From: Candidatus Dojkabacteria bacterium UBA2259
Lineage (GTDB): Bacteria > Patescibacteriota > Dojkabacteria > SC72
NCBI GenBank assembly: GCA_002347605.1
Contig: DDXN01000013.1
Coordinates: 1 to 55,105 of the forward strand
DNA length: 55,105 bases
Direction of reading: 5' to 3'
This document shows positions 16,298-24,379 of the stretch, in pieces. Both the position numbers and the translations under genes were made by a program. Under the pieces are notes generated by a model. It did not search any database. It was given only the letters and a program-made list of their open reading frames with translations, and was not told the DNA's origin. Every line of letters begins with the position of its first letter. The first letter of the stretch is position 1.

Positions 16298-17212
16298 ATG
16301 AGAAAGAAAGCGTTTTTGATAATACTTTTAGGAATAGGTTTGTTTGTTCTGACTGTGATAGTGCTAATTGTTGCGAGATATAGAACATATAATTATCAAT
16401 ATGGTACAGGATATTCAGGAGTTGGAACTATTGAAGAGGGGGCAATGCCTTCTTCAGATATGGGTCTAGATATGGAAAAGGCATACGAGAGTGCTACCCT
16501 TTCGTCAGATGAGCTTGTAAATAATCAAGAGGGTTCTAAGGTTCAAAAGAATGGTTCTGTATCGATATTAGTAGAACAGTTAGATGCGTCAGTAGAGAGT
16601 CTTAAGTTAATAAATGGGAAATACTTAGGACAGATTACAAATATCTATGATTATGGTCAGGGTAATGATAGGGTTGTACAGATTACTGTCAAGGTTCCAG
16701 TTGAAGATTTTGAAGCTTACTATGAAGAGTTAAGAGAGTTAGATGGTGAGGTTACATATGCTAATGTATCAACAACTGATGTTACAGAGGAGTATATTGA
16801 TATTACTTCTAGGTTAGCTAATTTAAAGAATACTGAGACTCAATTAAACAGGATATTAGAACAGGCTGATACTGTTACTGATATTTTAGCTGTTCAAAGA
16901 GAGTTAAATACTGTAAGGGGTGATATTGAAAATTATGAGCAGAGGAAGAGGTATTTTGATAGTCAAACAGATTATGCGTATATGTCTGTTACATTTGCGT
17001 TGGATAAAACAGGTTTAAATATCGCTGAAGATGAATGGAAGCCATGGGGTGAAGTTAAGGCAGCACTTAAATCATTGGTTTCTGTATTAAAGGGTTTTGT
17101 TAATTTGATAATCTGGATAGTTGTATTTTCTCCTGTTGTACTAGTTCCTTTCTTTGTTGTTAAGTATATTGTTAAAAGGAACAAAGCGAAAAAACAAGCA
17201 GAGATGGTATAA
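16298..17212 (+). CDS. DUF4349 membrane-anchored protein
   Basis: 304 residues from ATG 16298. An N-terminal membrane segment (residues 5-26) precedes an extracytoplasmic region with GSVSILVEQLDASVESLK and the TRLANLKNTETQLNRIL coiled coil typical of DUF4349. A second hydrophobic stretch near 265-292 ends in a basic tail. The family is found widely as putative lipoproteins or membrane proteins of unknown function. The open frame from 16271 adds nine residues without support. The stop codon overlaps the rnpB -10 box. Confidence 0.8.
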   Translation: MRKKAFLIILLGIGLFVLTVIVLIVARYRTYNYQYGTGYSGVGTIEEGAMPSSDMGLDMEKAYESATLSSDELVNNQEGSKVQKNGSVSILVEQLDASVESLKLINGKYLGQITNIYDYGQGNDRVVQITVKVPVEDFEAYYEELRELDGEVTYANVSTTDVTEEYIDITSRLANLKNTETQLNRILEQADTVTDILAVQRELNTVRGDIENYEQRKRYFDSQTDYAYMSVTFALDKTGLNIAEDEWKPWGEVKAALKSLVSVLKGFVNLIIWIVVFSPVVLVPFFVVKYIVKRNKAKKQAEMV

Positions 17213-17213
17213 T
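17205..17213 (+). promoter_or_regulatory. Extended -10 promoter of rnpB
   Basis: TGGTATAAT at 17205-17213 is an extended -10 element, with TATAAT six bases before the first base of the RNase P P1 helix at 17219. The -35 region is weak. The predicted transcript start coincides with the RNA 5' end. Confidence 0.65.
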
Positions 17214-17218
17214 ATATT

Positions 17219-17518
17219 GTGTAAGTATCATAGATGATTGCGCTAATCTTTGATTAGTGAGGAAAGTCCGGACTCCATGTTAGCTGTGAACATATCACAG
17301 TAAGTGCCAATGAAAGTTGGGAGGGAGTGATCTTTCGGAGAAAAGGGCAACAGAAAGTTATACCGCCTAAGCAATTAGGTAAGGGTGAAATGGTAGTGTA
17401 AGAGACTACCGGGTATTGTAGTAATACAGTATTGCGAGGTAACCCCCCTTGGAGCAAGGTTTAACCGCATAGATAGATAATCATCCAAAACAGAATCCGG
17501 CTTATTTGATACTTACAC
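17219..17518 (+). ncRNA. rnpB: RNase P RNA, compact
   Basis: A 300-base region bounded by a perfect 12-bp P1 helix (17219-17230 with 17507-17518). It contains the diagnostic GAGGAAAGTCCGGACTCC (about 17260-17277), an ACAGAAA...TACCGCC core, GGAGCAAGG near 17451, and the 3' conserved ACAGAATCCGGCTTA. It is the catalytic RNA maturing tRNA 5' ends. The P3 arm is very short. Between GGAGCAAGG and the 3' core there are only about 30 bases, so helices P15 to P18, including the L15 loop that pairs with tRNA CCA, appear missing or minimal. Confidence 0.95.
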
Positions 17519-17572
17519 ATTTCTCTTTTTTGTGATAGTATGTGCGCATAATATCTAGATCTAGTGCTAATA

Positions 17573-18151
17573 ATGTCTAAACAGGTGGAAAACGAAGAGT
17601 TTGATGAAGAGCCTGAGTCAGATGATGAATCATCAGAGGGTGTAGAGATGCCCGTAAAGGAGGAATTAGCTTGGCTTCTAATTGATCATTCTATTACTGA
17701 TGACAATCCCTCTACTTTTAATAGCTATACTGCCTTTGAGCAGATGATAATCTATGAATTTGATACTAAGTTTGAATTGAGTTTGGTTGAGCTCAAAAAG
17801 GAGATTATTTCATTAGCTAAACAGTTAGTAGATGAACAAGATATGGAAGAGGATGGGGATTTAGATGATGAGGATTTAGACGATGATGATTATGAAAAGA
17901 TAATCTATGATGACGAGAGGGTGCTTAACAAGATAGCCCAATATGTCTTGAGAGGTATTATCACAGATGATACAGCATCAGACTGGAATGGGAGAACAAG
18001 TCTTGAACAGATACTGTCTTGTGAGTTTGGTGATTACGCCATAACTAATATGGCTCAATTGAAGAAAAGGGTTTATGCTAAGGGGATTTGTTTAAGAGGG
18101 GGTCGTAGACTTCAGAGTTATGAGGATTTTAACAGTTTCAAAAAGGTTTAA
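17573..18151 (+). CDS. Acidic protein with duplicated domain
   Basis: 192 residues from ATG 17573. I do not recognise the family. Residues about 31-80 and 125-175 are two copies of one unit: a helix, then an IT-D-D segment, a Ser/Asn-rich turn, a (S/T)-x-(F/L)-E-Q helix, a Glu-Phe pair, and a Leu-Lys-Lys helix. The copies are joined by an Asp/Glu-rich linker (about 95-118), and the N-terminus is also very acidic. It has no signal peptide, so it is probably cytosolic. It lies alone between rnpB and the convergent fmt gene. Confidence 0.7.
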   Translation: MSKQVENEEFDEEPESDDESSEGVEMPVKEELAWLLIDHSITDDNPSTFNSYTAFEQMIIYEFDTKFELSLVELKKEIISLAKQLVDEQDMEEDGDLDDEDLDDDDYEKIIYDDERVLNKIAQYVLRGIITDDTASDWNGRTSLEQILSCEFGDYAITNMAQLKKRVYAKGICLRGGRRLQSYEDFNSFKKV

Positions 18152-18156
18152 TTGGA

Positions 18157-19134
18157 TTAAACAATATTTCTACCTATTCCATTTAGAAACTCTTTTTCAG
18201 AAGTATCTTTTTTCCCTTCAAGTCTGAACCTAATTACTCTTACTGCTTTGTTTGAATTTTTTGTTGATATTAAAACAGTTGAGTCTTTAACAAAGAGAGT
18301 TCCAGGAATAAGGTCAGTTGTTGTATTGCTTAGCTCAGACTGCAGTATCTGTATCTTTTTCTCTTTAATTTCTTTTTGGTCATTCCTGTTTAGTTTACTC
18401 CATGCAATTGGCCAGGGTATCATGGCTCTAACCATTCTCTCTATGTATTCCGGTTCCATATCTTCCCACTTTATCTCTGCACTTTCCTTAGATATATCTC
18501 TTTGCCAACAGTAGGTCGCTTTACTTTCATCCTGTTTAACAGGTTGGATATTTCCCTGTATCCAGTTTTCAAGTACATTGCCTAGTACCTGTGAGGCTTT
18601 TTTAACGAGTCTTTCTCTTAGTGAGAGGTTTGTATCATCTTTTAGGATTGGTTCTTTAAATATTGATAATATATCTCCTTCATCCATACCTGCAGACATT
18701 AGCATAATGGTAATTCCAGTTTCTTTCTCTCCATCTAAAATTGCCTTTTGAATAGGTACTGCTCCTCTGTATTTTGGTAAAAGTGAGAAGTGGATATTGA
18801 TTGATTTGTATTTTGGATATTGAATGAAAAAATCTGGGAGTATTTCTCCGAATGCTTTACAGACAATTAATTCTGGTTTAAATTTTTCTAGAGCTTCGTG
18901 ATATTTTTTCTCCTGTTTTTCTGTATGGAATACCTCAATGTTGTATTTTATTGCGAATTCTTTTACTTTGGAGGGGGTAAGGATCTGTTTTCTTCCAATA
19001 GGTTTGTCTATGGTTGTGATTACTCCAACAATGTTAAATCTTTTGTCTTGCAGAAGTGATTTAAGAGTTGATACAGATTCCCAATCTGTTCCTAAAAAAA
19101 GAGTTTGTACAGGGTTTGTAATTAAGTTTCTCAT
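18157..19134 (-). CDS. fmt: Methionyl-tRNA formyltransferase
   Basis: 325 residues. The formyl-transferase core has INIHFSLLPKYRGAVPIQKAIL, which includes the catalytic Asn-x-His and SLLPKYRG, and GITIMLMSAGMDEGDIL with the catalytic Asp. A C-terminal OB-like domain begins near residue 215. It formylates initiator Met-tRNA using 10-formyl-tetrahydrofolate. It is transcribed away from queA with 52 bases between the start codons, and its 3' end faces the duplicated-domain gene. Confidence 0.94.
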   Translation of the reverse strand: MRNLITNPVQTLFLGTDWESVSTLKSLLQDKRFNIVGVITTIDKPIGRKQILTPSKVKEFAIKYNIEVFHTEKQEKKYHEALEKFKPELIVCKAFGEILPDFFIQYPKYKSINIHFSLLPKYRGAVPIQKAILDGEKETGITIMLMSAGMDEGDILSIFKEPILKDDTNLSLRERLVKKASQVLGNVLENWIQGNIQPVKQDESKATYCWQRDISKESAEIKWEDMEPEYIERMVRAMIPWPIAWSKLNRNDQKEIKEKKIQILQSELSNTTTDLIPGTLFVKDSTVLISTKNSNKAVRVIRFRLEGKKDTSEKEFLNGIGRNIV

Positions 19135-19170
19135 GTATACAATTTTACTGTAATACAGCCCAAATTGCTA

Positions 19171-19176
19171 TATAAT
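19171..19176 (+). promoter_or_regulatory. -10 box of queA-tgt, very short leader
   Basis: TATAAT at 19171-19176 ends ten bases before queA ATG 19187, so the transcript would begin about four bases upstream of the start codon. No Shine-Dalgarno sequence can fit. The -35 region is weak. Confidence 0.45.
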
Positions 19177-19186
19177 CTCCGTATAT

Positions 19187-20197
19187 ATGAAAATATCTGA
19201 ATTTAAATACAATTTACCGAGGAAATTAATTGCTCAGTATCCTCCTTTCGAAAGAGGGAGTACAAATCTTTTGGTTTTGGACAAGGCGAGTGGAGAGATT
19301 ACCCATAGGAAGTACTTTGATATTCCAGAATATATTGAGAAGGGAGATGTAGTAATTCTTAATGAGACAAAAGTGTTGAGCAGTAGGACATTTTTTTTGA
19401 CACCCAGAGGGAGAGAAGTTGAAGTTCTTTTTCTTGAGCAGAGAGAGTTGGATACATGGTACTGTTTAATAGGGAGGGCTAAGGATGTGAAGGTAGGAGA
19501 TATACTAGAATGTCATGAGGTGTCAGTTGTAATACAGAAAAGAGAGGAGAGTGGGTTTGTTGTTAAGTTTGTTAAGGGTAATTCGGATTCTCTTTTTGAA
19601 AGATATGGGCATACGCCACTTCCTCCATATCTGAAGAGAGAGGATGAAAAAAGTGACAAGGAAAGATACAATACGATATTTTCATCTATTCCTGGAGCTG
19701 TAGCAGCTCCTACAGCCAGTTTAAATCTTACAGAGGAGATACTAAAGGGAGTCGAAAGTAAAGGTGCTGATATATCGAAAATTGAGTTAAGGGTAGGATG
19801 GGGTACATTTGCTCCAATCAGAGAAGAAAACATTGAAGATCACAAGATACACAAGGAGTATATTAATGTAAGTAGTGAGGTTGCTCAAAGAGTTAATCAG
19901 TGTAAAGGTAGGGTATGGGCATTTGGAACAACTGTTGCAAGAGCGTTGGAAAGTGCCTACTCCCAGGAGGAGGAAAAAGTATTACCATATTCTGGGTATA
20001 CTCAGTTATACATATTTCCTGGATATGAATGGAAGGTAGTAGATGTTCTAGTTACCAATTTCCATATGCCAGATTCATCCTTAATTCTTTTAGTTAACTC
20101 CTTTGGGGGAAAGGAAAGCATAAAAAGAGCCTATGAGGAAGCAATAAAGAGAGAATACAGATTTCTTAGCTATGGTGATAGTATGTTAATTAAATAA
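19187..20197 (+). CDS. queA: tRNA preQ1(34) ribosyltransferase-isomerase
   Basis: 336 residues with QueA signatures: KYNLPRKLIAQYP at the N-terminus, GDVVILNETKVLSSR, HTPLPPYLKRED, the SIPGAVAAPTASLNLT region and a C-terminal VTNFHMPDSSLILLVNSFGG. It transfers the ribosyl moiety of SAM to preQ1 in tRNA, giving epoxyqueuosine. It is followed nine bases later by tgt, which inserts preQ1, so the two form a queuosine pair. No preQ1 biosynthesis gene is in this window. Confidence 0.95.
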   Translation: MKISEFKYNLPRKLIAQYPPFERGSTNLLVLDKASGEITHRKYFDIPEYIEKGDVVILNETKVLSSRTFFLTPRGREVEVLFLEQRELDTWYCLIGRAKDVKVGDILECHEVSVVIQKREESGFVVKFVKGNSDSLFERYGHTPLPPYLKREDEKSDKERYNTIFSSIPGAVAAPTASLNLTEEILKGVESKGADISKIELRVGWGTFAPIREENIEDHKIHKEYINVSSEVAQRVNQCKGRVWAFGTTVARALESAYSQEEEKVLPYSGYTQLYIFPGYEWKVVDVLVTNFHMPDSSLILLVNSFGGKESIKRAYEEAIKREYRFLSYGDSMLIK

Positions 20198-20206
20198 GTA
20201 AAATAT

Positions 20207-21235
20207 ATGGACTTAGATATTCTGAAAGAAAAATTTTTCTTTATGCCTGATGCTACTAGAGGAGCAGTAAGGTATCTAACTACAAAGCAGTTAGAAGAAA
20301 CAGGTACAGAAGCCATTGTTACAAATACATTACACCTTTTAATTCATCCTGGACCTGATGTAATTCATCAGTTAGGAGGTATTAAGAAAATGATGAATTG
20401 GAATGGTATTGTATTTACTGATTCAGGTGGATTCCAACTTTTCTCACTGCTTCATTCTAAAAAATGGAGGGGTAAAGTACATGAGAATGGTGCAACATTT
20501 AAATCTCCTAAGCAGGGAAATACATATGAACTAACACCAGAGATATCAATTGATACACAGATGAGAATAGGGTCGGATGTTTTAGTTACGTTAGATGATT
20601 GTAGGGATACAAACCTTTCTAGAAAAGAAGCAGAAAAATCTGTAGAGAGGACGTTATTATGGGCAATTAGATGTAAAGAGCATTTCAATAGGGAATATGG
20701 TGGTACAAAAAAGACAGGTAAGTTGTTAACTTGTGTGGTGCAGGGTGCTAACTTTCCAGATCTTCGTTCATATTGTGCAAAGGAGTTGGTGAAGATTGGG
20801 TTTGATGGGTACAACTTTGGTGGGTATGTTGTGGATAGGGATGGGGAGCTAGTTGTTGATGAGATGAGTGCTGTTATTGAGAGTGTTCCAAGGGATACAA
20901 TCAGGTATGCAATGGGAGTGGGTAAACCAGAAGATATTCTAATGGCTGCTAAAATAGGGTTTAATCTTTTCGATACTGTCTTGGTTACTCGTAATGCAAG
21001 ACATGGGACAGTATATACATCAGAAGGGGTATTAAGGATAAAAAATAGCGGAATGAGTTTAGACAAAAGACCAATTGACAATAGCTGTAATTGTGAATGT
21101 TGTAAAAACTACAACAGAGCATACCTTCACCATATGCTTAAAAACGGAGAGGCTACTGCTCTTACTCTTTTAACAATCCATAATCTAACCTACTACCAAA
21201 CCCTCATAAAGGGTCTGACCCCAATCCGACCCTAA
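20207..21235 (+). CDS. tgt: tRNA-guanine transglycosylase, C-term replaced
   Basis: 342 residues. TDSGGFQLFSL holds the catalytic-side Asp, and FNLFDTVLVTRNARHGT carries the nucleophilic Asp region. The zinc site is CNCECCKNYNRAYLHH plus the HN of TIHNL. The N-terminus starts about 25 residues later than usual. The last seven residues (GLTPIRP) and the stop come from the left end of the adjacent transposon, replacing the normal C-terminal helix, so the protein is some 20-30 residues short at this end. All catalytic and zinc residues remain, so activity is likely. It exchanges G34 for preQ1 in GUN-anticodon tRNAs. Confidence 0.92.
   Translation: MDLDILKEKFFFMPDATRGAVRYLTTKQLEETGTEAIVTNTLHLLIHPGPDVIHQLGGIKKMMNWNGIVFTDSGGFQLFSLLHSKKWRGKVHENGATFKSPKQGNTYELTPEISIDTQMRIGSDVLVTLDDCRDTNLSRKEAEKSVERTLLWAIRCKEHFNREYGGTKKTGKLLTCVVQGANFPDLRSYCAKELVKIGFDGYNFGGYVVDRDGELVVDEMSAVIESVPRDTIRYAMGVGKPEDILMAAKIGFNLFDTVLVTRNARHGTVYTSEGVLRIKNSGMSLDKRPIDNSCNCECCKNYNRAYLHHMLKNGEATALTLLTIHNLTYYQTLIKGLTPIRP
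21211..21233 (+). repeat. Left end repeat of the element
   Basis: GGGTCTGACCCCAATCCGAC followed by CCT. Its reverse complement matches 21708-21730 at most positions, including GGGTCG and GGGTCAGA. It encodes the last residues of tgt. Confidence 0.65.
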
Positions 21236-21666
21236 TTCCTACTCAGCCATGGGTAATCCGATGCCTTTTTCACCAGCCCTTCCCGTATGGGATTCTGTTG
21301 CACATACCTAGTTACTTGAATCAGATCCTTTTTATATTCCAGGTATTTCGCATTGTATCGTCCTTGGAAGATATGTCCGACTCTCTGGTACTTTCTGTTT
21401 ATTTCCATTGCAAAGGTAACGGAGATTTTCTGCATATACTTTGACAGGCTTTTAGGCTCTTTACCTGTCCGGGCTATCAAGTGGAAATGGTTGTCCATAA
21501 TGCAATAGGCAACAATCTTTATATCACAAGCTTTCCGGTACCTAAATAGAAGGCCAAGGAAAAACTGTTTGTCAGCTGGGGTCTTGAAAATAGCTTCTTT
21601 GTTGTTTCCTCGGTTATAGATGTGGTAGAAGCTGTTGGGTTTTAGATCGCGTAACGGTCGTGACAT
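21232..21666 (-). CDS. REP-associated tyrosine transposase (Y1_Tnp)
   Basis: 144 residues of the IS200-like Y1 transposase domain. It starts MSRPLRDLKPNSFYHIYNRGNNKEAIF and has the metal-binding His-x-His in NHFHLIAR, the HIFQGRYNAKYL region, and a catalytic tyrosine candidate in VTRYVQQNPIREGL. Single-strand transposases of this group are often domesticated next to REP palindromes. The length is full for the short form. Its codon and base use differ from the AT-rich surroundings. Its stop overlaps the tgt stop region, tail to tail. Confidence 0.88.
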   Translation of the reverse strand: MSRPLRDLKPNSFYHIYNRGNNKEAIFKTPADKQFFLGLLFRYRKACDIKIVAYCIMDNHFHLIARTGKEPKSLSKYMQKISVTFAMEINRKYQRVGHIFQGRYNAKYLEYKKDLIQVTRYVQQNPIREGLVKKASDYPWLSRN

Positions 21667-21707
21667 ATTGGAAAGTATAGCAGGCGGAGATGAAATAAGG
21701 GTTAAAT

Positions 21708-21730
21708 GGGGTCGTATCAGGGTCAGATCT
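21708..21730 (-). repeat. Right end repeat of the element
   Basis: GGGGTCGTATCAGGGTCAGA at 21708-21727 is an imperfect inverted copy of the left end. A run of eight G residues lies just outside at about 21738-21745. The rest of the 307-base gap up to rny is AT-rich with no gene that I can see. Confidence 0.6.
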
Positions 21731-21973
21731 TAAAAAAGGGGGGGGTGACTAGCGAGAATTTGATAAAAATGATATCATTAGAAAGTCCTTAATAATATTT
21801 GATTTTTAGGTAGGACGGGGATAGAAATATTAAGATATTTTGAATTAATGAAAAGTTTTAAGAATAGATATACATATAGAAGATATAGAATTGATGAATA
21901 TTTAGTTATTCGGAATCTAGTGTAGATTTTCAATTTCTTTCCCCAAAAGTATTAAATTTTTAACAATACTCAC

Positions 21974-23494
21974 ATGGAGTTAATTATTGGTATTGTTGCA
22001 GCACTAGTAGGAGGAGGAGCAGTATTCTCTTACTTAAAGTATGGGAAAAAATGGGTTAATGTAAAAAATATCCCAGAGGAAGAAATTACTAGGGTTGCAG
22101 ACAAGCTCATCTCAAAGAGGATAGAGGAGTCCGAGAAAGAGATAGAGGAGAATAAAAGGAAATCAGAAGACCGTTTACGAGTTCTTCGTAAAGAAACTGA
22201 TGAGCATGAAGAGTTGCTTTTAGAAAGAGAGAGGAAATTAAATGAAAGAACAAAGATGCTAGATAGGAAAAGTGAAGAGTTAGACGAAGCATCAGAAGCT
22301 GTTAAGAAAATGCAAAGAGGTTTGGAAAAAACCAGGTTTCAATTAAAAGACGAATTGCAAAGAATATCTGGACTCACACAGGAAGAGGCCAAACAGAAAT
22401 TAATGAGCGAGGTAGATGAAGATATTAAAGATTACGAAGCTAAAAAGATTAGACAAGCAGAGAAGCATGCAGAAGAGATATCTGATGAGAGGGGAAAAGA
22501 GATCTTAGTTGAATCTATGCAAAGAATTGTGACAGACTATGTTGGAGAGACAACTACTTCAACTATCAAGATAGAAGACGACAAGGTCAAGGGTAGAGTG
22601 ATTGGTAAAGAGGGGAGAAATATTAGAGCTTTTGAGAAACTCACTGGTGTAGATGTCATCGTAGATGAATCTCCAAACACTATTGCTCTCTCATCCTTTG
22701 ATCCACTGCGAAGAGAGATCGCAGCTGTTGCTTTAAGCAAGCTAATCGGTGATGGAAGAATTCATCCTAGTTCAATTGAGGAAGCAATTAGAAAAGCAAA
22801 GAATGAAATATCTATAGAGATTAAGAAAAATGGGCAGGTACTTGCAGAAGAGGCAGGATGGCCAGGTATAGATATCGGGTTGCTTAAACTTTTAGGTAAA
22901 ATGAAATATAGAACGAGCTATGGGCAATCATTAATGTCTCATACAATTGAAGTAATGAGGCTTGGGGAAGTTTTGGCAACAGAGTTACATGCAGATGTGG
23001 CCTTAGTGAAAAGAGCATGCCTACTTCACGATATTGGAAAGGTATTAACGCATAAAATTGATAGCCCTCACCATCATATTTCTGGTCAAGTTGCCAGAAA
23101 GTATGGATTAGACGAAAAGCTTGTCAACGCAATAGAGGCACACCACTTGGATATTGAACCACAATCAGTTGAGGCTGTTATTGTGTATCTCGCAGATGCT
23201 ATCTCAGGTGCTAGACCAGGTGCAAGAAAAGATAGCTATGAGCAGTACATACAAAGGATTGAGGCATTAGAAGGAGTTGCAAAGGAGTTAGGTGGAGACA
23301 AGATTGAAGAAGTATTTGCAATTAGAGCAGGAAGAGAGTTAAGAGTGATTGTAAAACCTGCACTGATTACTGATGATGAGATGACTGTGCTTGCAAAAGA
23401 TCTTGCTACTACTATAGAGAAAACTCAAAACTATCCTGGAAATGTTGAGGTTACACTTATTAGAGAGACAAGGGCTGTAGAAGTTGCAAGATAA
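21974..23494 (+). CDS. rny: Ribonuclease Y
   Basis: 506 residues. An N-terminal membrane segment (residues 1-22) anchors it. A long charged coiled coil runs to about 165, then a KH domain (VIGKEGRNIRAFEKLTGVDVIVD) and an HD domain with CLLHDIGK and the AHHLDIEPQ segment. It is an endoribonuclease that initiates mRNA decay at the membrane. The order and length match the family. The transposon now separates it from tgt. Confidence 0.96.
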   Translation: MELIIGIVAALVGGGAVFSYLKYGKKWVNVKNIPEEEITRVADKLISKRIEESEKEIEENKRKSEDRLRVLRKETDEHEELLLERERKLNERTKMLDRKSEELDEASEAVKKMQRGLEKTRFQLKDELQRISGLTQEEAKQKLMSEVDEDIKDYEAKKIRQAEKHAEEISDERGKEILVESMQRIVTDYVGETTTSTIKIEDDKVKGRVIGKEGRNIRAFEKLTGVDVIVDESPNTIALSSFDPLRREIAAVALSKLIGDGRIHPSSIEEAIRKAKNEISIEIKKNGQVLAEEAGWPGIDIGLLKLLGKMKYRTSYGQSLMSHTIEVMRLGEVLATELHADVALVKRACLLHDIGKVLTHKIDSPHHHISGQVARKYGLDEKLVNAIEAHHLDIEPQSVEAVIVYLADAISGARPGARKDSYEQYIQRIEALEGVAKELGGDKIEEVFAIRAGRELRVIVKPALITDDEMTVLAKDLATTIEKTQNYPGNVEVTLIRETRAVEVAR

Positions 23495-23555
23495 ATGGAG
23501 AATAAGTGATATCTTCTAGTAAGTAATACTACGGGGCATAAAGGTGTTTAACAGA

Positions 23556-23587
23556 GGGGAAGGGAATAATCACCCTTTCCCTTTTTA
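23556..23587 (+). terminator. Rho-independent terminator after rny
   Basis: GGGGAAGGG (23556-23564) pairs with CCCTTTCCC (23573-23581) over nine base pairs with one G-U, loop of eight, then five T residues. It lies in the 455-base gap 23495-23949, whose remainder up to the hup promoter is AT-rich and shows no ORF I would support. Confidence 0.85.
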
Positions 23588-23845
23588 TTATTATTGTGTT
23601 AATGTTCAAATTTTATCTATATTTTTACACTATCCATCATTGAATTAAGAATTTGCACTTTCAGGCATTTTGATTGAAACAGCAATGTTTTCCAAGAAGA
23701 TGTTGTCCTGTCAACCTATTCGATAAATTTCTTATCTTTGTACATATATATTGAAACAAAAAATGTGAACAGAAATTGTTAGAAAGCTCTTGTAATTAAT
23801 GACTTTTCACAGATAATTCCGAATTACCCTATAACAAAAGAGTTC

Positions 23846-23874
23846 TTGACCCAGCCCCCTATATATCATATTTT
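23846..23874 (+). promoter_or_regulatory. Promoter and leader of hup
   Basis: TTGACC at 23846-23851 and TATTTT at 23869-23874, spacer 17. The roughly 70-base leader contains a 7-bp hairpin (ACAAATC with GATTTGT, about 23889-23914). It ends with AAGGAGG upstream of ATG 23950, the strongest Shine-Dalgarno in the window. Confidence 0.6.
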
Positions 23875-23949
23875 ATTGATGTGATACTACAAATCATGTG
23901 ATATCAGGATTTGTGGCATCCATATCTCTAAGAAAGGAGGTTTATTACA

Positions 23950-24222
23950 ATGTTAAAGAAAGATTTAGTTGATAAAGTTGCTAAAGCTGCAGGACTTACT
24001 AAAAAGCAAGCTGCAGAGGCAGTAGATGGAGTCTTTGAGGCTATCACAGGTGCTCTTAAAGCTGGAGATGCAGTACTTCTTACAGGATTCGGAAAATTTG
24101 AAGTAAGACAGAGAGCAGCAAGACCTGGAATTAATCCAAAGACCTTAGTCAGAATTCAATTACCAGCAAGACACGTACCTGCATTTAAAGCAGGAAAAGC
24201 TCTAAAAGCTGCTGTTAAGTAA
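23950..24222 (+). CDS. hup: HU-family DNA-binding protein
   Basis: 90 residues, the exact HU length. The N-terminal helices begin MLKKDLVDKVAKAAGLTKKQAAEAV, followed by GFGKFEVRQRAARPGINPKT, the DNA-intercalating arm with its proline, and a final FKAGKALKAAV. It acts as a dimer that bends and compacts DNA. A strong SD and an efficient terminator suggest a highly expressed single gene. Confidence 0.97.
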   Translation: MLKKDLVDKVAKAAGLTKKQAAEAVDGVFEAITGALKAGDAVLLTGFGKFEVRQRAARPGINPKTLVRIQLPARHVPAFKAGKALKAAVK

Positions 24223-24264
24223 GTGAATCTGCCGGCATTTCTCTCTAGACGAGAGAAAAAAGAT

Positions 24265-24296
24265 AGCCTGAGAATTAAACTCAGGCTTTTCTTTTT
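24265..24296 (+). terminator. Terminator after hup
   Basis: AGCCTGAG (24265-24272) pairs perfectly with CTCAGGCT (24280-24287), loop of seven, followed by TTTCTTTTT. A small TCTCTC/GAGAGA hairpin sits just upstream at about 24240-24256. Confidence 0.92.
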
Positions 24297-24311
24297 AGTA
24301 AATTATGGGCT

Positions 24312-24340
24312 TTGCAACGAACTCTTTTAATTGGTAGTAT
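24312..24340 (+). promoter_or_regulatory. Promoter of the CAP-domain gene
   Basis: TTGCAA at 24312-24317 and TAGTAT at 24335-24340, spacer 17, with the predicted start about 33 bases before GTG 24380. Confidence 0.5.
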
Positions 24341-24379
24341 ATAACGATATATATTAATTACAATTTTACTACTGCTACA

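Larger units (their letters stand above)
21211..21730. mobile_element. REP-type (Y1) transposase element
   Basis: The element comprises the transposase gene at 21232-21666 and imperfect inverted ends at 21211-21233 and 21708-21730. Both ends carry GGGTC-type motifs (GGGTCTGACCCC on the left, GGGGTCG and GGGTCAGA on the right). The interior is visibly richer in G+C than its neighbours, which suggests recent acquisition. Exact limits need a comparison with an empty site. Confidence 0.7.

Noticed and set aside
23588..23845. Possible small RNA or ORF between the rny terminator and the hup promoter
   Set aside because: Only short chance frames and AT-rich runs are seen, with no convincing promoter or stable fold.
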